This document shows positions 34,188 through 36,806 of a DNA stretch of 36,806 bases, piece by piece. A program made the translations under genes and the position numbers. Positions within the stretch are counted from its first letter, which is position 1. Each line of letters starts with the position of its first letter. Under the pieces are notes generated by a model, which did no database searches, had not been told where the DNA came from, and saw only the letters and a list, made by a program, of their open reading frames with translations. Source of the stretch: Candidatus Sulfopaludibacter sp. SbA3 (GTDB lineage Bacteria; Pseudomonadota; Alphaproteobacteria; Caulobacterales; Hyphomonadaceae); the NCBI GenBank assembly GCA_945913285.1, contig CAMEDD010000026.1, forward strand, positions 1 to 36,806, in the 5' to 3' direction.

Positions 34188-35036
34188 TTAATCGGCCCCG
34201 CCGGAAATGAACAGGGTGGGCACGTTCAGCGTGCCGTCGCGGACAGTGAAGACGCGGGTACCGGCGCGGCGGCCGGTGCGGACTTCGGAGACACTGAAAC
34301 CCTGTCCGGCAAGGCGGTCATGCGCGGCCTCGATATCGCCGACGCGCCAGGTAAGTCCCCAGAACGCATCCGGCCCCGAGGCGTCTTCGGCCTGCACCAG
34401 CCGGTGTGCGATCTCGACGGTGAGCCCGCCGGTGCGCAAGAAGATGAGACGCACGCCCCACTCCGGCGCGGTGCGGTCCATCGCGGGTCGAAGGCCAAGC
34501 TTGGCGCCATAGAGCGCCATCGCACGGTCCGGGTTCGGCGTGTTGATCACGAGATGGTCCAGCGCGTGAACATGGCCGAGGGGGACTTCCGCAGGCTCGA
34601 GTGCGCCTTCGCCGGGCTCTACGAAGAACCAGCGGATGCCGGCGCTGTTTTCCCGCGGCGTGCGGAAGCTGCGCCAGGTGCGGCGGGTCTCGCGGCTGAT
34701 GTCTTCGCTGAGGCGTTCCTCGATCGCAGTGGGCGCGAGGGCGAGGCGGGAGAGCGTGCGGTGGTCGCCGGCGATGTCGCTGCTTGCGAAAGCCAGCGAT
34801 TTGAGGCCGGGGCCCTCTTCCTTGATGCGGGCGCGCAGGTGTTCAGCGCTCTCTCCGTGCCCGGAGGGAGCGACCAGTTCCAGCGACGTGTTGCCGAGCC
34901 GGAACAGCGCCGTCGCGGCGCCGCCATCGCTGACCGCGCGCCAGTCCGGCGCCCGGCCGAGGAGTGAGCCATAGACGGCGGCGCCCGTCTCGATCTCGGG
35001 CGCGAGGATCACGATGTGATCGACGCCGGTGATCAT
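34188..35036 (-). CDS. VOC superfamily (glyoxalase-like) protein
   Basis: A 282 aa protein with two VOC/glyoxalase-like halves: ITGVDHIVILAPEIETGAAVYGSLLG at the N-terminus and HALDHLVINTPNPDRAMALYGAKLGLR in the second half, with TSLELVAPSG and LTVEIAH as strands carrying metal-ligand-type Glu. The fold resembles Glyoxalase_3-like proteins. Substrate unknown. The ATG overlaps the GST stop by four bases (35033-35036), so it is translationally coupled to it. Confidence 0.88.
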   Translation of the reverse strand: MITGVDHIVILAPEIETGAAVYGSLLGRAPDWRAVSDGGAATALFRLGNTSLELVAPSGHGESAEHLRARIKEEGPGLKSLAFASSDIAGDHRTLSRLALAPTAIEERLSEDISRETRRTWRSFRTPRENSAGIRWFFVEPGEGALEPAEVPLGHVHALDHLVINTPNPDRAMALYGAKLGLRPAMDRTAPEWGVRLIFLRTGGLTVEIAHRLVQAEDASGPDAFWGLTWRVGDIEAAHDRLAGQGFSVSEVRTGRRAGTRVFTVRDGTLNVPTLFISGGAD

Positions 35037-35668
35037 GCTGCGGCGCTGGCCTGCGGCAGGCAGTCGGTCACGCTCTTGAAGCCGGGCAGCGCTTCGACGC
35101 GGGCGAGCCAGGCGGCAAGGTTCGGGAAGGGCGCGAGGTCGATACCGGCCTGCGCGGAGTAGCCGGCAATGGCGTAGATATCGATATCGGCAATCGTCGG
35201 ACTATTGCCGACGAGCCAGGTGCAGCCTTCGAGAAGGGTGTTGAGTTCCTTCAGTCCGGCGAGCGCGGTCTGGAGGTTTGCCTCGACGACCGCTTCCGGG
35301 AATTTGGCAAAGCCGAGCTTCGCGCCGCGCGTGCGGTAGATGCCGGTGGAGAGATTGCCTGCGCCCCAGAGTTGCCATTCACGGGCGCGCAGGCGCTCGG
35401 CGCGGGAAGCGCCGCCGAACTGGCCGGTTTCGTCGGCGAGATAATCCAGGATGACGCAGGACTGGCAAAGCACGAAGCCGGTCTGGCTGTCTTCGAGGGC
35501 GGGCACCTGGCCGAAGCGGTTGCGGGCGAGGAAGTCCGGCGCCTTGTGTGCGCCGCCGCGCAGATCGACGTGGACATAGTTGAACGGCGTGTTCGTCAGA
35601 TTAAACATCAGGCCGACCCTGTAGGCCGGGCCGGAGGCGAAGATGCCGTGAAGGGTGTAGCGGGCCAT
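35033..35668 (-). CDS. glutathione S-transferase family protein
   Basis: A 211 aa protein with an N-terminal thioredoxin fold (FASGPAYRVGLMFNLTNTPFNYVHVDL, residues about 10-40; RFGQVPALEDSQTGFVLCQSCVILDYLAD with the cis-Pro VPAL and the Ser-rich glutathione site, about 50-80) and an all-helical C-domain (90-205) with WLVGNSPTIADIDIYAIAGY, the N-capping box typical of GSTs. It is first in the minus-strand run GST-VOC-leuD-lipoprotein-ABM-leuB. Specific substrate unknown. Confidence 0.93.
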   Translation of the reverse strand: MARYTLHGIFASGPAYRVGLMFNLTNTPFNYVHVDLRGGAHKAPDFLARNRFGQVPALEDSQTGFVLCQSCVILDYLADETGQFGGASRAERLRAREWQLWGAGNLSTGIYRTRGAKLGFAKFPEAVVEANLQTALAGLKELNTLLEGCTWLVGNSPTIADIDIYAIAGYSAQAGIDLAPFPNLAAWLARVEALPGFKSVTDCLPQASAAA

Positions 35669-35957
35669 GATGTTTCCTCAGGCTGGTTTTTCAACGGCCC
35701 TTATTCACCATGACCCGGGGCTTGGCGAGGCCTGCCGTGGCAGCCCAAAGGCAGAGCCTTGGGGATGGCGGGAGATCGCCGATAGAAGTCATTGATACCG
35801 CGCCGCCGCACGAGCGCTCGTGCCAAGCAATGTGTAGGGAATTCCACAACCGCCAGCTGTTCAAACGAACCGAGCTACCTCTCCCATCCAAGGCGGCGAG
35901 CAGCCTGGACCAAGCGATCAAAGCTGACAGAAGATCTTGCAAGGGATGCTCCAAAAC
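35669..35957. other. intergenic region between GST and ParDE, no recognised gene
   Basis: Neither strand shows a recognisable family. Open frames of 87-90 codons exist on both strands but overlap each other and have no conserved block or good ribosome site. The promoter of the leuD-leuB operon must lie in the left part. Confidence 0.4.
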
Positions 35958-35971
35958 GTGCTATAAAGCAC
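35958..35971 (+). promoter_or_regulatory. palindrome GTGCT-ATAA-AGCAC over the parDE promoter
   Basis: The palindrome includes TATAAA, a good -10; a TTGCAA lies upstream near 35937 with a 19-base spacer as candidate -35. ParD/ParE complexes commonly repress their own promoter through such a palindrome. GAAGGAG at 35994-36000 is the ribosome site. Confidence 0.5.
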
Positions 35972-36007
35972 CAATAGTATGATTTCTGCGCCCGAAGGAG
36001 CCCAGCC

Positions 36008-36259
36008 ATGACCACCGTCCGAAAGACCATTACCCTCACCGATACGCAGAATGACTGGATCAAGGCGCAGATCGACAGCGGCGCTTACACGAACGACAGC
36101 GAGGTGTTGCGCGACCTGATCCGCAAGGCGCAGCAGGAAACTTCCGAGATCGAGGCCATTCGCGCAGCGCTCATCGAAGGTGAGAGAAGCGGCCTCAGCG
36201 CGCGCGGCCCCGAAGAGATTCGCGCAGCGGTGAAGAAGCGGAAGCCCCTGAATGGTTGA
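36008..36259 (+). CDS. parD: ParD-type antitoxin (CopG/Arc/MetJ-like)
   Basis: An 83 aa antitoxin with TITLTDTQNDWIKAQIDSGAYTNDSEVLRDLIR, the ribbon-helix-helix DNA-binding part (residues 7-40), and a charged C-terminus that wraps the toxin (QQETSEIEAIRAALIEGERSG and RGPEEIRAAVKK). A strong ribosome site precedes ATG 36008. It overlaps the toxin gene by eight bases. Confidence 0.92.
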   Translation: MTTVRKTITLTDTQNDWIKAQIDSGAYTNDSEVLRDLIRKAQQETSEIEAIRAALIEGERSGLSARGPEEIRAAVKKRKPLNG

Positions 36260-36554
36260 TGGCCGCTATCATCTCACCCAGGCGGCCGATGCGGACCTCG
36301 AACGCTTGTACGAGTGGGGCATTGATCGCTTCGGCGCGAATGCGGCGGATGAATATTATGAGGGGCTGATCGCTCGCCTCGTGCAGATCGCGGTCACTCC
36401 GCAGCTATGGCAAGAGGTCGATCATATCCGCGCTGGCTATCGCCGCTCGGTGTATGTCGCGCATTCTATCTATTTTCGCGTCGAGGCCAGTGGCGTCTTG
36501 ATCGTGCGCGTCCTCGGGCGCGAAAATCCGCAAACCAGTCTTCCGAACGACTAA
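36252..36554 (+). CDS. parE: ParE-type toxin (RelE/ParE superfamily)
   Basis: A 100 aa toxin: YHLTQAADADLERLYEWGIDRFGANAADEYYEGLIARLVQIA (helical hairpin) then RRSVYVAHSIYFRVEASGVLIVRVLGR (beta-sheet with a late Arg) match ParE. Family members usually poison DNA gyrase. The eight-base overlap with parD ensures antitoxin is made first. The pair sits beside IS DNA and a truncated gene, typical of accessory islands. Confidence 0.92.
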   Translation: MVDGRYHLTQAADADLERLYEWGIDRFGANAADEYYEGLIARLVQIAVTPQLWQEVDHIRAGYRRSVYVAHSIYFRVEASGVLIVRVLGRENPQTSLPND

Positions 36555-36708
36555 CCTATGATCAGGGCAGACCGGTCATCGGGATGCTACGCCGATATCA
36601 GGCCGGAGATCGCCGGTTCCAGCCTTAGGCGCCCATTGGCGAACGCCCGCGACCTCGCCCCCCCCGTTTCCGCACGCGAACAGTCACTTGATCAATCCTG
36701 GGGCGCGC

Positions 36709-36801
36709 GTGACCGAGATCTTCCTTTCCTTCAACCGCGAGGATCAGGTCGCCGGGAGTGTGGCGCCGGCAAAAATTGACATTTTTGCTTTTGTGGCATA
36801 A
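36709..36801 (+). pseudogene. N-terminal fragment of a TIR-domain protein, cut by an IS end
   Basis: A frame from GTG 36709 (or TTG 36688) reads MTEIFLSFNREDQVA and then changes abruptly into sequence that fits an IS terminus, ending at TAA 36799-36801. IFLSFNRED corresponds to the first strand and box 1 (I-F-L/I-S-Y-x-R-E-D) of bacterial TIR domains, whose members often act as NADases in immunity or in sensor proteins. Only about 15 residues remain, so the call is tentative; the rest may lie beyond the IS outside the window. Confidence 0.4.
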
Positions 36802-36806
36802 ACACA
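36759..36806. mobile_element. possible IS21-family terminus at window edge
   Basis: From 36759 the sequence reads TGTGGCGCCGGCAAAAATTG and continues GACATTTTTGC, then A/T-rich DNA. A TG start followed by GCAAAAATTGACA-type subterminal sequence resembles ends of IS21-family elements. The break coincides with the loss of the TIR-like frame. Only about 48 bases are visible, so the family is provisional. Confidence 0.35.

Noticed and set aside
33534..34967. 477-codon plus-strand open frame opposite leuD and the VOC gene
   Set aside because: Antisense to leuD, whose motifs are unmistakable.
35691..35982. Overlapping 87-90 aa open frames on both strands before parD
   Set aside because: No conserved motif, no ribosome site and mutual overlap; treated as intergenic.

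Overview
The window is a GC-rich stretch (visibly strong G/C preference at third codon positions) of what looks like an alphaproteobacterial chromosome. The gene set (pyrD coupled to a DUF952 gene, leuB and asd on the same strand, DUF6065, a DUF4112 protein, an XRE/MmyB regulator, a TadG-like protein) fits the Hyphomonadaceae/Caulobacterales-like branch; this placement is inference from gene content and style, not a phylogeny.

Region 1 (1-2493) is nested mobile DNA: the start of an IS3-family element (OrfA runs off the left edge) has inserted into tnpC of an IS66-family element, whose tnpA and tnpB are intact and whose left end (2485) abuts the stop codon of the next gene. Region 2 (2494-7961, minus strand) is a signalling/surface module: a 1173-1181 aa hybrid histidine kinase-REC-Hpt-EAL protein, a single-domain response regulator, and a TadG-like secreted/membrane protein translationally coupled to the regulator, with an A9 run just before the junction. 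Region 3 (7986-10244) holds a solitary AAA ATPase/DUF4143 gene between two unusual tandem-repeat patches and tRNA-Ser(GGA).

Region 4 (10365-24734) is mostly core metabolism: msrA, a membrane protein of unknown function, gluQ (with no conventional start codon visible) coupled to an EamA transporter, a lipoprotein-type alkaline phosphatase, an NTF2-like protein and small membrane protein divergent from an XRE/MmyB regulator, a transglutaminase-like protein, a zinc alcohol dehydrogenase, the DUF952-pyrD pair, a DUF4112 protein, a large Ala-rich coiled-coil membrane protein, and argG.

Region 5 (24841-35668) has DUF6065 and a YbaK-type editing protein, then asd, an NTF2-like protein, a decayed GNAT acetyltransferase tail, an 836 aa beta-solenoid-like membrane protein with three 106-residue repeats, an amidohydrolase, and a compact minus-strand operon GST - VOC - leuD - small lipoprotein - ABM monooxygenase - leuB. 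leuC is not in the window. The genes between leuB and asd look like an accessory insertion in an otherwise amino-acid biosynthetic neighbourhood.

Region 6 (35669-36806) is again accessory: a ParDE toxin-antitoxin pair with a palindrome over its promoter, then the N-terminal fragment of what looks like a TIR-domain protein cut off by a sequence resembling an IS21-family terminus. The best candidates for something undescribed are the kinase-EAL/regulator/TadG module with its slippery junction, the 106-residue-repeat solenoid protein, the repeat patches around the DUF4143 gene, and the disrupted TIR gene.
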